Assembly: GCF_034651555.1 (NCBI RefSeq)
Contig: NZ_JAYEEQ010000011.1
Span: 1 to 64,000, forward strand
DNA: 64,000 nt
Direction: 5' to 3'
Origin: Aurantibrevibacter litoralis
Lineage (GTDB): Bacteria > Bacteroidota > Bacteroidia > Flavobacteriales > Flavobacteriaceae
Below are positions 8,202 through 18,000 of the stretch, piece by piece. The position numbers were made by a program, and so were the translations under genes. Under the pieces are notes generated by a model, which was not told the origin of the DNA, did no database searches, and saw only the letters and a list, made by a program, of their open reading frames with translations. Within the stretch, counting starts at the first letter, position 1, and each line of letters starts with the position of its first letter.

Positions 8202-9986
8202 TTAATTTATGGCATCGCCTCTAAGCCTTCTAAAGTTTCTCCTGGCTTCAGGGAAAAAGTAACTGTCTTGGTAATTATAAATAATTTTCTCGTAATGTTC
8301 CATGGCCTTTTCGGGTTCGTTGAAAACAGTCCGATACAATTCCGCCAGCGCAAAATAGGCGTCATCTGCTAAAATATCGTGACCGTAAAAATTGATAATT
8401 TTAATGTAGTTAAACGCTGCCGTTTTATAATCTTTAAGACTTTCCAGAAGTTGAGCCTGTTTCAGCAACGCTTCATCTTCAATTTTTTCTCCTTTATGAG
8501 CTATTAAAATTTCGTCTAAAAGAGAAATAGCCTCCCGGGTTTTGTTCTGGTAGGCCAAGAGATCGGCACGCGCGTATTTTTTAAGGGCGGTTTGCGTGGA
8601 ATCTTCCTGAGAATTATCGGAGATTACCAAACTCAAATCCATGGCATCATTGGCAATAAGTTGCGAAGTAGAACTACGGAGTACTTTAAGTTGTGTTAAG
8701 GCCCAATCAAAATCGCCTTTATAAAAACTGGTCTGGGCTACCTTAAAACGAGCATTTTGCCCTAAAACATCATTCTTTAAATCTTTTTGTACTTGTGAAA
8801 AATAGATAAGAGCCTGATTAAATTTTTGATCGTATACTAAAATATCGCCCAGCCCCATTTTTAGAGAAGCTTCCCCAAATTTGCTTAAAGGGAGTTCTAA
8901 CCCTCTTTTTAGTATTGCTATGGCCTTTTCCGGCGCATCCCTTTTAAAGGTGAGAAAATGGGCATAGGCAATTTGAAGGACAACGGTTTTGGGCTGATAC
9001 CCATACATATCCATTAAACTTTCGAAGGTTTTTTGGAGGTCGTTTAATTTTTTAGGATCCGCATCCAAAAGATCAATATCTATGATATGAAGTTGCGATT
9101 TCAGTGCTAATTCCATGTCCGAACAATTGGCCTGTATATACGTAAAAATAGTTCGGGCTGCTTGGTTTTCATTGGCGTCCATAGCCATTTCGCCCAAGGC
9201 TTCCATACGCAATAGTGCATTATCAGGATCTCTCTTGTAAATGGCTTTTTCTTGGATAAACGCATTGCCAAAATCTTTTTGCTTTACAAAAAGCCAGCTC
9301 AAAAGCTCGTTCCAAATAAGATCCGGATTTCGCTGGGCATTTTTAAGCAATAATTTTTTTAGTTTGATATTGTTTTCGTTTTCCGCATCTTCCGTCACAA
9401 AATCGTTGATACTGCGCAACACATTTGATTGTGGCGTTCTGTCTTCTGCAATAAGCCTAAGGTAGGCTTCGTACATTTTTTCGATGTTACCTTGTTCGCC
9501 ATAAATGCGCGCCATTTGAAAGTTATAGTCCAATTGCGGATTAAGATCCATTGCCGTAGCATACGCCTTAATAGCATAATCCAGCAAGGTGTATTTTTGA
9601 AATTGGAACCCGATAGCATACCCAAAATTCGGATTTTCCTCAATCGCACGAATGGCTTTATCGTAATTTAGGTTGGCTAGCTCCGGTTGTTTTTGAAGCA
9701 TATAATTGTATCCCAAATGAATGTACCATGTTGGTAAGGTGTTTTTTTCGGCGGTTTTTTTTTGTAGCCATGCTTCGGCATCCGTGTAGCGTTCCAGTTG
9801 TTGGTAACAGCTAATCAGATTTTCCAGATAATCTGTTCTCCGAGGGTTTTTTTCTGCCAATTTTTCATAAAAAACAACCGCTTTTTTAAAGTCACCATCA
9901 TTAAAATAGTGCTTTGCCAGAAAATCATCTTGACTAAAGGCACTCTGGGCAACCGAAAAAGCAATAAAAAATAGCAGTAGTTTCAC
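8202..9986 (-). CDS. exported tetratricopeptide-repeat protein
   Basis: A 594-residue protein with a signal peptide (KLLLFFIAFSVAQSAFSQ, cleavage near residue 19) followed by TPR-type helices throughout. Clear units start around 25, 58, 95 and 140, and again at 350-590 (for example DYKTAAFNYIKIINFYGHD). The last units resemble YbgF/BamD-like tol-pal TPRs. It likely scaffolds envelope complexes, but no specific partner can be named. The start is a GTG at 9984-9986. It heads the TPR-DUF4286-GGCT-ksgA-mgtE-CDF run. Confidence 0.85.
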   Translation of the reverse strand: MKLLLFFIAFSVAQSAFSQDDFLAKHYFNDGDFKKAVVFYEKLAEKNPRRTDYLENLISCYQQLERYTDAEAWLQKKTAEKNTLPTWYIHLGYNYMLQKQPELANLNYDKAIRAIEENPNFGYAIGFQFQKYTLLDYAIKAYATAMDLNPQLDYNFQMARIYGEQGNIEKMYEAYLRLIAEDRTPQSNVLRSINDFVTEDAENENNIKLKKLLLKNAQRNPDLIWNELLSWLFVKQKDFGNAFIQEKAIYKRDPDNALLRMEALGEMAMDANENQAARTIFTYIQANCSDMELALKSQLHIIDIDLLDADPKKLNDLQKTFESLMDMYGYQPKTVVLQIAYAHFLTFKRDAPEKAIAILKRGLELPLSKFGEASLKMGLGDILVYDQKFNQALIYFSQVQKDLKNDVLGQNARFKVAQTSFYKGDFDWALTQLKVLRSSTSQLIANDAMDLSLVISDNSQEDSTQTALKKYARADLLAYQNKTREAISLLDEILIAHKGEKIEDEALLKQAQLLESLKDYKTAAFNYIKIINFYGHDILADDAYFALAELYRTVFNEPEKAMEHYEKIIYNYQDSYFFPEARRNFRRLRGDAIN

Positions 9987-10331
9987 TGGAACAAGAGTTT
10001 ATATTAAGTAGTTCATTTCAAATGGTATATACGTTTAATGTATGCGTCGATGTTGTCTTACATTGGTTTGATCGTTGTATTTCGTACCGCAGTAGGCATT
10101 CGTTTTGTTCTCCAAAATCCCGATGTCTGGGTTTTGCATCTTTTCTGTCAAATATACACAGAAAGCAGCAAGAAGCTCTTAAAAGCATACTAAAATGGGC
10201 CGTAGTGCGTGGCAAAAGATAGGGTGTTTATGGGCAATGCAACACCAAAGTACAAGCCTAATGGCGAAACATTTGCTTAAAAACAAATGACGTAGTGCTC
10301 CGTATTAAGTGCAGTATGTAGTGCGTTCCCC
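9987..10331. other. intergenic stretch, nothing recognised
   Basis: 345 bases between serS and the TPR gene. A minus-strand 65-codon frame at 10018-10215 has no conserved features. I see no RNA gene or clear repeat. The stretch must contain the TPR-gene promoter, but no convincing TAnnTTTG box was found at a useful distance. Confidence 0.4.
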
Positions 10332-11603
10332 TTAATGAATCGTATCAAAGCCACAATAGGGCACTAAAACTTTAGGGATACTAATACCGTCCGGGGTTTG
10401 GCAATTTTCTAAAATAGCGGCTAGTACACGGGGCAAGGCCAAAGCACTGCCATTTAAGGTATGCGCCAATTGGTTCTTACCTAATTTATCTTTATATCTC
10501 AATTTTAGCCTATTGGCTTGAAATGTTTCAAAATTTGAGACAGAGCTTATTTCTAACCAGCGATCTTGAGCCGTAGAAAACACTTCAAAATCAAACGTAA
10601 GAGCCGCAGTAAAACCCATATCGCCTCCACAAAGGCGTAGAATTCTATAAGGAAGTTTTAGTTCATTTAGGATATCTTTTACATGGGCTACCATTTCTTC
10701 TAATGCCTCATACGACGTATCGGGATGTGCTATGCGAACAATTTCTACTTTATCAAATTGGTGTAATCGGTTTAGGCCACGTACATGGGCACCATAACTC
10801 CCGGCTTCTCGCCTAAAACAAGGCGTATAGGCCGTAAGGCAAATAGGAAAATCGGTTTCATGCAAAAGTACATCTCGATATAAATTGGTAACCGGTACTT
10901 CTGCTGTAGGAATAAGATATAAATTATCTTCACCTACATAATACATCTGTCCTTCTTTATCGGGCAATTGTCCGGTGCCAAAACCGGAAGCTTCATTTAC
11001 GAGGTGTGGTACCTGAACTTCGGTATAACCGGCTTTTGTGTTTTTATCTAAAAAATAGTTGATTAAAGCACGTTGCAATCGGGCACCTTTTCCCTTGTAT
11101 ACCGGAAAACCGGCACCTGTAATTTTTACCCCTAATTCAAAATCAATAAGGTCATATTTTTTGGCCAATTCCCAGTGGGGAAGTGCGCGTTCGTTTAATT
11201 TAGGAATAACCCCATCTTTAAAAATTTCTTCATTATCTTCGGCATCTTTACCGTGTGAAACAGAGGCATGGGGTGTATTTGGAATTTGGTAAAGCTTTTG
11301 CTGAAGTGCCTCTGCCGTATGAGCAAGAACATCACTTAGTTCTTTAGAAATTTCTTTTAAATTTCCGGTTTGCTCCTTTAAAACATTGGCTTCTTTGGTT
11401 TTGCCGCTCTTAAATAATTCGCCAATTTCTTTAGATCGTTTGTTGGCCTCCGCTAAAGTAGCATCTAATTTAGTTTGTGTTTCCCTGCGCTTTTCATCTA
11501 ACGCAAGCACTTCTTCAATTAAAGTACGAGCATCGATATTTCGGTTGGCAAGGGCACTGATAATGCCTTCTTTATCTTCTCGAATGGTGTGCAATTGCAA
11601 CAT
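10332..11603 (-). CDS. serS: seryl-tRNA synthetase
   Basis: A 423-residue class II synthetase that charges tRNA-Ser. An N-terminal coiled-coil tRNA-binding arm covers about 1-105 (heptads with EANKRSKEIGELF). The catalytic core contains motif 2 (CFRREAGSYG) and motif 3 (NGSALALPRVLAAILE). Length matches the family. The gene is monocistronic on the minus strand with a TAaaTTTG promoter box just upstream. Confidence 0.97.
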   Translation of the reverse strand: MLQLHTIREDKEGIISALANRNIDARTLIEEVLALDEKRRETQTKLDATLAEANKRSKEIGELFKSGKTKEANVLKEQTGNLKEISKELSDVLAHTAEALQQKLYQIPNTPHASVSHGKDAEDNEEIFKDGVIPKLNERALPHWELAKKYDLIDFELGVKITGAGFPVYKGKGARLQRALINYFLDKNTKAGYTEVQVPHLVNEASGFGTGQLPDKEGQMYYVGEDNLYLIPTAEVPVTNLYRDVLLHETDFPICLTAYTPCFRREAGSYGAHVRGLNRLHQFDKVEIVRIAHPDTSYEALEEMVAHVKDILNELKLPYRILRLCGGDMGFTAALTFDFEVFSTAQDRWLEISSVSNFETFQANRLKLRYKDKLGKNQLAHTLNGSALALPRVLAAILENCQTPDGISIPKVLVPYCGFDTIH

Positions 11604-11624
11604 TGATTTGTTTTTTTAATGGCG

Positions 11625-11632
11625 CAAATTTA
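11625..11632 (-). promoter_or_regulatory. Bacteroidota -7 box for serS
   Basis: TAAATTTG on the minus strand matches the TAnnTTTG consensus, about 22-30 bases upstream of the serS ATG. No good TTTG -33 element is seen at the standard spacing. Confidence 0.45.
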
Positions 11633-11875
11633 CACTAATATTGACACTTCTATAGTAAAAAGCAAAAGTGATCTTAAAGGAATTATTCTTTCTTTGGCAC
11701 ATCATAACATGCTGCATGCTGAAATCATATACATAGTGATAGATATACTCGAAACAAAGGAATTTACTGTTTTTTGTGTATTTTAGGAATTCATTCCTCA
11801 AAAAAAGCAAAAACATTCTGCAAAAGAAGGAAAATTATTTTGTAGCTTTTGAAATGCAAATATGATACTTTTTAA

Positions 11876-12265
11876 ATGAATTGTCCCAAAGACCTGAAAG
11901 AACGAGAACCCATTTGGCTCGCATTGTCGGCATTGTATTTGGACACGGAACTCCAAGAATCAGATTTTCAGCACATTGCTCATAGTATACGGGATAGCCC
12001 ATTCACATTTCACGAGGTGAAGATAATAGATAAATATGAAGTTTTCCCCGTGTTGTATGCCAATCTATTGGGCATAGCCGGTGTCTGGACGGGCTTTGAT
12101 GCACAATGGCTTTTCCATAAAATTACGGCCAAACTAAAAAGACAAAATAGGGTTAAAAAAATGGGTGTTAGCTGTATGTATTTCTTGTTTTCTGCAATGC
12201 ATAGAGCCAATTGGCAGAAATTAGAGCAACAGTATATCCACTTAAAAACAAAACCAAATTCGTAG
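11876..12265 (+). CDS. DUF7079-like small protein
   Basis: A 129-residue protein containing WLALSALYLDTEL, EVFPVLYANLLGIAGVWTGFD and W-rich segments. This pattern matches the uncharacterised DUF7079 family found in scattered bacteria as small standalone genes. No catalytic motif is visible. It is transcribed alone and points away from serS. The family name is from memory, so a profile search should be used to confirm it. Confidence 0.65.
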   Translation: MNCPKDLKEREPIWLALSALYLDTELQESDFQHIAHSIRDSPFTFHEVKIIDKYEVFPVLYANLLGIAGVWTGFDAQWLFHKITAKLKRQNRVKKMGVSCMYFLFSAMHRANWQKLEQQYIHLKTKPNS

Positions 12266-12394
12266 CTTTAGGAGTTGGTGGTATATAGCGTAAGCACTGC
12301 CTTCTTAGGATGCTATAAAAGCATGTAGGGCCGAATAAAAAACAGCCAAAGTGGCCGTGCATAGCGCAGACTAAATTTTAATAATACCAATACT

Positions 12395-12775
12395 ATGATT
12401 TTTGAACATTTTGCGGTTAATGTAGATAAGGTACGTGAAAGGGTGCAGTGGTATGTAGAAAATATAGGGCTAAAAGTGGTAAGCGCGCAACCCGAAGCAC
12501 CGCATATGACCTTTTTGGCAGACACCTCCGGCCGGGTGGTGTTAGAGGTATATCATAGGGCAGATGCCCCACTAACGGATTTTTCGCAACAGCATCCGCT
12601 TGTATTTCACCTGGCTTTTGTTTCGGAAAAGGCCCAGGCAGACAGTCACAGATTACAACAACAGGGTGCTACATTTTTTGAAGAAATAAGGAAAGAAGAT
12701 GGCAGTTGTTTAGTCATGTTACGCGATCCTTGGGGCATGCCGTTGCAGTTGTGCCAGCGTACCCACAAGTGGTAA
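12395..12775 (+). CDS. VOC (glyoxalase/bleomycin-resistance fold) family protein
   Basis: A 126-residue vicinal-oxygen-chelate protein with two beta-alpha-beta-beta-beta modules. The start MIFEHFAVNVDKV carries the first metal-site region (His5), and the end has LRDPWGMPLQLCQR, the typical second half-site. Members range from lyases and dioxygenases to antibiotic-binding proteins. The sequence does not decide between them. It converges with the HTTM gene, ending 7 bases before it. Confidence 0.85.
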   Translation: MIFEHFAVNVDKVRERVQWYVENIGLKVVSAQPEAPHMTFLADTSGRVVLEVYHRADAPLTDFSQQHPLVFHLAFVSEKAQADSHRLQQQGATFFEEIRKEDGSCLVMLRDPWGMPLQLCQRTHKW

Positions 12776-12782
12776 GGCTATT

Positions 12783-14120
12783 TTATTGTTGTGATTTTTG
12801 AAGTTCCATTTTTTCTGAGGGCAAAATCCAATCGTTATGTTTAAAATGATGCCAGGGCACCGAAGCCAAATCTACTTTAGGATCAATAAAAGTTCGTGCA
12901 GGTTTTCCGTTAATACTTACGTCTGAAACTACGTAAACAGCCACTTCTTGGCCTACCTTTCGGTATTCTTTTTTTAGATATTGGGCAAACTGCCACATAA
13001 AATCGGGATAGGAACTTAGCCGCGCTATCTGTTTTTCGGTGAGGTAGTCCTTTAGGTGCACTAAAGTTTGTGTTTCAGTATTTTTATCGACGACATAAAA
13101 CCGGGTATCGCCGGCCCTACTGCGCAGCATCATACGCCAACTCAGTCGATGCCCTTCCTCGGTCCATAACACATGGTCCGTAAAAAAATGGTGGCGTAGG
13201 GGCAACCCTATTTGGATGACGAAATACAGCCCTAAACACGTTAGTAATACGTTTTTATACCCCGGAACGATGACTTTATTTAAGGTGTATGATTTTTTTC
13301 GTTTAAGGAAGATGTTGCGAATAATTTCCGGTTCAAAGAAGAATACACTAAAGGCGAGCGATAGATAGGGAAAAATTCCTATTTGAAAAACCAAAGAATT
13401 AAATACATGGAAGAATATGGAAATACTAAACGCTATTTTTCGAGTGGGTTTCCAAAGTAATGCCGGTACTATAAGCAGATCAAAAAGAATCCCAAAAACA
13501 CCGATGGTTTTATGTACCCAAGGCTCTTGTAATAGATCGCCTATAAGTACATAATGCGCCTTGTTTTGCATCAATATTCTGATGATCCCAAAATCTAACC
13601 AATCCGCATATAATTTGGCTATTGAAGCATAGGTATAAACGATAAGTAATTGAGCTACCACAATCCATTTGACATAGCTGTACATGGCCTCTGAACGGAT
13701 AGACGGGCGTTGGCGGGCATCAATAGAACAGCTTTTATGGGCTGGGAAAAGCGCCATAAAACCGGCTATAAGTACCAATAAGTAATAATGGTTGTTGTAG
13801 GCCGATTTTTGCATAAAATAAACGCCGGACCACAGGAGCAAAAAGGCTATGGCACTAAGGCGGTATTTGTAACCCAATGCCATACATACGCCCAAGCTAC
13901 CCATCAAAAAAAAATAAAAATACATGCCGTTGCCCGGTAAGGGCTGTAGCCATTCAAAGCCAATAAATGTAAACGTAAATTGGGGATCTATCAGAATTCG
14001 TTTTACCCATCCGGTTAAGATGGCACCGTAACATTCTAAACTTACTAAAATACCAAAAAACACCCTAAATATAACTAAGGGCGCATTGTCCATCTTTGTA
14101 AATAACAAACGGTTTAGCAT
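12783..14120 (-). CDS. HTTM-domain membrane protein (vitamin K-dependent gamma-carboxylase-like)
   Basis: A 445-residue inner-membrane protein. About eight hydrophobic helices lie within residues 15-310, with the HTTM signature region (PLVIFRVFFGILVSLECYG near the start and AYNNHYYLLVLIAGFMALFPAHKSCSIDA). A C-terminal soluble part of about 130 residues follows. The family is related to vertebrate gamma-glutamyl carboxylase. Bacterial members are mostly uncharacterised. The ATG directly abuts the ribF stop codon (no spacer), which suggests translational coupling with the flavin enzyme. Confidence 0.8.
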   Translation of the reverse strand: MLNRLLFTKMDNAPLVIFRVFFGILVSLECYGAILTGWVKRILIDPQFTFTFIGFEWLQPLPGNGMYFYFFLMGSLGVCMALGYKYRLSAIAFLLLWSGVYFMQKSAYNNHYYLLVLIAGFMALFPAHKSCSIDARQRPSIRSEAMYSYVKWIVVAQLLIVYTYASIAKLYADWLDFGIIRILMQNKAHYVLIGDLLQEPWVHKTIGVFGILFDLLIVPALLWKPTRKIAFSISIFFHVFNSLVFQIGIFPYLSLAFSVFFFEPEIIRNIFLKRKKSYTLNKVIVPGYKNVLLTCLGLYFVIQIGLPLRHHFFTDHVLWTEEGHRLSWRMMLRSRAGDTRFYVVDKNTETQTLVHLKDYLTEKQIARLSSYPDFMWQFAQYLKKEYRKVGQEVAVYVVSDVSINGKPARTFIDPKVDLASVPWHHFKHNDWILPSEKMELQKSQQ

Positions 14121-15047
14121 TTATTTTTCTAGTAAAGATAGGGCTGTTTTCTTATCTTTTGCGAGTTGTTTTTTCAAGGCTTCTACCGATTCAAAACGGT
14201 GTTCGTCTCGTATCCGATCTAGTATTTGGATTTGTAGTTTGCGGTTATACAAATCTTCGTCGATTCCAAAAAAATGAATTTCAATGGTCTTTTCTGTGCC
14301 CGCAACGGTTGGGTTAAATCCAATATTCATCATGCCGTACACCTGTTGTTGCTGAATTTCGGCGCGCACTACATACACGCCATTTTTGGGAATGAGTTTA
14401 TAAGGTTCCGGAATGGCGAGGTTGGCCGTGGGAAAATGTAGTTGCCTACCAAGACCCTTACCTCTGGTTACAATGCCGCTAAGCATATAGGCATACCCCA
14501 GATAGCGGTTGGCTGTTTTTATATCGCCCTGTTCTAAGGCCAACCTTATTTTGGTAGAACTTACGGCAACTTCATCAATTTCTTGAGCCGATATTTCTTC
14601 TACATCAAATTTAAAGGTTTTTCCGAAGGCTTTTAAGTCGTTGATGTCCGCATTTCTGTTGCGCCCAAAACGATGGTCGTAACCAATAATTATTCTTTTG
14701 GTATTGAGCCCACGAGATAAAATATCTTCAACAAATTCATCGGCAGTTAATCGGGAGAATGCTTTGGTAAACGGATGTATCAGGAGGTAGTCTAACCCCA
14801 AAGCGTGCAAAATTTGTTTTTTTTCTTCTAAGGTATTCAAAAGTTTTAGTTCTGCGTCTTTTTGAAGCACCATTCTTGGATGCGGAAAAAACGTGAGCAC
14901 CATCGATTTTAGACCCAGTAATTTCGATTCTGATATGAGTCGGTCTAAAATCTTCCGATGGCCAATATGGACTCCGTCAAAAGTGCCAATGGTAATGGCG
15001 ATGGGGAATTTATTGTCATGTTCGGAAATACCTTGAACTGTAATCAC
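14121..15047 (-). CDS. ribF: bifunctional riboflavin kinase/FAD synthetase
   Basis: A 308-residue enzyme making FMN and then FAD from riboflavin. The N-terminal adenylyltransferase domain has GTFDGVHIGHR (HIGH-type motif). The C-terminal riboflavin kinase domain has RGKGLGRQLHFPTANL and ends around residue 305. The start codon is GTG at 15045-15047 and no nearer ATG fits the beta-strand before GTFDG. The HTTM gene follows immediately. The protease gene at 15099 is divergent, leaving about 50 bases for both promoters. Confidence 0.96.
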   Translation of the reverse strand: MITVQGISEHDNKFPIAITIGTFDGVHIGHRKILDRLISESKLLGLKSMVLTFFPHPRMVLQKDAELKLLNTLEEKKQILHALGLDYLLIHPFTKAFSRLTADEFVEDILSRGLNTKRIIIGYDHRFGRNRNADINDLKAFGKTFKFDVEEISAQEIDEVAVSSTKIRLALEQGDIKTANRYLGYAYMLSGIVTRGKGLGRQLHFPTANLAIPEPYKLIPKNGVYVVRAEIQQQQVYGMMNIGFNPTVAGTEKTIEIHFFGIDEDLYNRKLQIQILDRIRDEHRFESVEALKKQLAKDKKTALSLLEK

Positions 15048-15069
15048 TTAAATAAAAAATAAAAAGGCT

Positions 15070-15077
15070 TATATTTG
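15070..15077 (+). promoter_or_regulatory. Bacteroidota -7 box for the secreted metalloprotease
   Basis: TATATTTG matches TAnnTTTG. A start about 7 bases downstream (near 15084) would leave ATG 15090 almost leaderless, so ATG 15099 is favoured as the translation start. Confidence 0.45.
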
Positions 15078-15098
15078 AGTTTGTTCTAAATGTACTTT

Positions 15099-18000
15099 AT
15101 GAGCTCAAAATTACGGCTTGTTTTTTCAATTACCATATTTTTTGTTTCCTTTTACGGTTTTTCGCAGGTGAGCTACTGGCAAAAAAAGAATGTAAATTCG
15201 GTAGTATTCACCCCGCACTTAGCCCATTTAGAGGGTACAAACGCAACGGTGTTTGCGTTTCAGGAAACTCAATTTTTAGGAGCCTTAAAGGGCGTAGGTA
15301 CCGCAAAGGAATCGACCAAGACCCTTTATTTTCCGAATGCAGATGGGGTTTTAATCCCATTTCATGTGGTAGAAACTCCGGTAATGGCTCCGGCATTGGC
15401 TGCCAAATATCCGCAAATACGCTCGTACACCGGCTACGGTTTAGGTAATAGCAAGCAAAAGATACGGTTTAGCGTTTCGCCACGAGGCATCCAAAGTATG
15501 ATGGTGCATGCAGACCACGGGGCCAATACGTTTATGCAGAGAGCCTCTAACACAGGAGGTGATTATGTGGTGTATAGGAAACACGACGGTAGTGTAGATA
15601 AGGATTCCTTTTTATGCAGCACCGAAGCCAAATTTCGGCAAAGAGAAGGTTCGGCTTCCGCAAAACTAGTGGAAGATCAGGCACTGCGTAAATTTAGAAT
15701 TGCGATTTCTGCATCTGGCGAATATACGGTGTATCACGGGGGCACCGTAGAGGGTGCATTGGCAGCTATTAATGCCAGTATAACCCGAATTAACGAAGTC
15801 TTTGAAACCGACTTAGGGGTAACTTTGGAATTAGTAGAAAATACCGATTTGGTCATTTTTACGGATCCTGCCACCGATCCGTATACCACTAATTTAAATG
15901 CGCAGGCTCAGAATACCTTAACGAATAGTATTGGTGAAGCCAATTACGATATTGGCCATTTGTTTCATCAAGGCACAAATAATGGTAATGCAGGAGCTAT
16001 TGGAACCGTTTGTGTCGATAATTTAAAAGGAAGTGCCTTTGCTTCCGGAGTAAATCCGGAAGGAGATATTTTCGATCTCGATTTTGCAGCACATGAGATA
16101 GGGCATCAATTTGGTGCTAACCACACCTGGTCTTTCGAGTCCGAAGGCACCTTGGTTCAAGTAGAACCGGCTAGTGGCACTACGGTTATGGGCTATGCCG
16201 GAATTACGGGAATTAACGATGTGGCTTCTAATGGAGATGATTATTTTCATTATTTCAGTATAGTTCAGATGGCTGCCTATTTGTCTACCGCAGCTTGTGG
16301 GGAAACCATACCTCGGATTAATAGCACTCCGGTTATTACTCCTAGCGGAGATTATGTGATTCCTAAAGGCACTGCCTTTGTGCTTACCGGAAGTGCTACT
16401 GATCCGGATGTAGACGATGTGCTTACTTACGCATGGGAACAAATAGATAACGGTATTGTTACCCAATCTACCTTTGGACCTACCCGCCCCAGTGGAGCTA
16501 ATTTTAGGTCGTTAAAACCGTCCACAAGTCCGCAGCGCTATTTCCCCCGACTATCTAGAGTGCTTCAGGGCAATTTAACGCAGACGAATCCTGCAAAAGG
16601 ATCTGCTTGGGAAACGGTGTCTACGGTAGAACGCCAACTAAATTTTGCTCTTACCGTTAGGGATAATGCTATTGGGGGCGGCCAAGTGACTTCAGATTTG
16701 GTGGGTGTTTCCGTAGTCAATGGTGCAGGCCCGTTCTTGGTTAATTCTCAAAATACCGAGGGCATCAGTTATGAAACCGGATCTGTCCAAGAAATACAGT
16801 GGGAGGTGGCCAATACCCAAAATGCGCCGGTAAATACCCAAACAGTAGATATTTTTTTGTCTGTGGACGGAGGTCTGTCATTTCCAATTCTTTTAGTGGA
16901 AAATGTTCCTAATGACGGCAGCCATTCGGTACTCCTTCCCGGCATACCAACAACGGCAGGCAGGATCATGGTAAAAGGACACAACAACATCTTTTTTGCG
17001 GTAAATGCCGCTGCTTTTAGTATTGTTGATTCAGAAATCGTGTTAGGTTTTGAGTCCCTAACCCATACCCTGTGTCAGCCCAACGACCTTGTTCTGCCAT
17101 TTTTGTTCACTGCTTTTGACGGGTTCAATGAAGCAATTTCCTTTTCGGCTTTAGGATTGCCCGTTGGACTCAGTGCCAACTTTTCGCCCGTAACTACCAC
17201 CGTATCCAATACGGAAGTACTTCTTACGTTATCTTCCCCGGAAACCGTAGCACCGGGCGTGTATCCAATTATTGTAAGAGCTGAAGGTGCCACTGTTGTT
17301 AAAGAAGTACTACTGAATGTAACAGTGTCAGAATCTAATTTCTTGGATGTACCCTTGCTTTTGCCGGCAGATGGCGCTACAGGCATTTCTGTGCAACAAA
17401 TTCTGGAATGGGAGGCAAATCCGCTGTACACCGCCTATGACATTGAGTTGGCAATGGACATGGCCTTTACAACGGTTATAGAAGCCGCTACGGTACTTTT
17501 TAATTCGTACACGCCGGTAAACCTCTCCGAAAACACTACCTATTATTGGCGTGTAAAACCAAAAAATGCCTGTGGGGAGGGTAGTTTTGGGTCGCCGTCT
17601 CAATTTACAACGGTCGCTATTAATTGCAAGACTGTTACCTCTACCGAAGTGCCTCGTAGTATATCTTCTATAGGGACACCTAGGGTAGTTTCTAAAATAA
17701 TGGTTTTGGATGATTTACCGGTGGCAGATGTAAATGTCAGTTTGGATATTACCCATTCATTTTTGGCCGATTTAGTCGTCACCTTAACTTCTCCAGAAGG
17801 AACAACCGTAACGCTTATCTCAAATTCTTGTGGTGATCTCAGGGATATTAATGTGCTTTTTGATGATGAGGGCATTGCCTTTGTTTGTGGAACTACCCCC
17901 GGCATTTCAGGTGTTTTAAAGCCACTAGGATCTTTAGCTTCTTTTAATGGTGAATCTACACAGGGCGAATGGATATTGGAAGTTTCGGATACCGCTCCGG

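Noticed and set aside
10018..10215. 65-codon minus-strand frame
   Set aside because: No conserved domain, and a nearly complementary frame on the other strand. Typical random frame.
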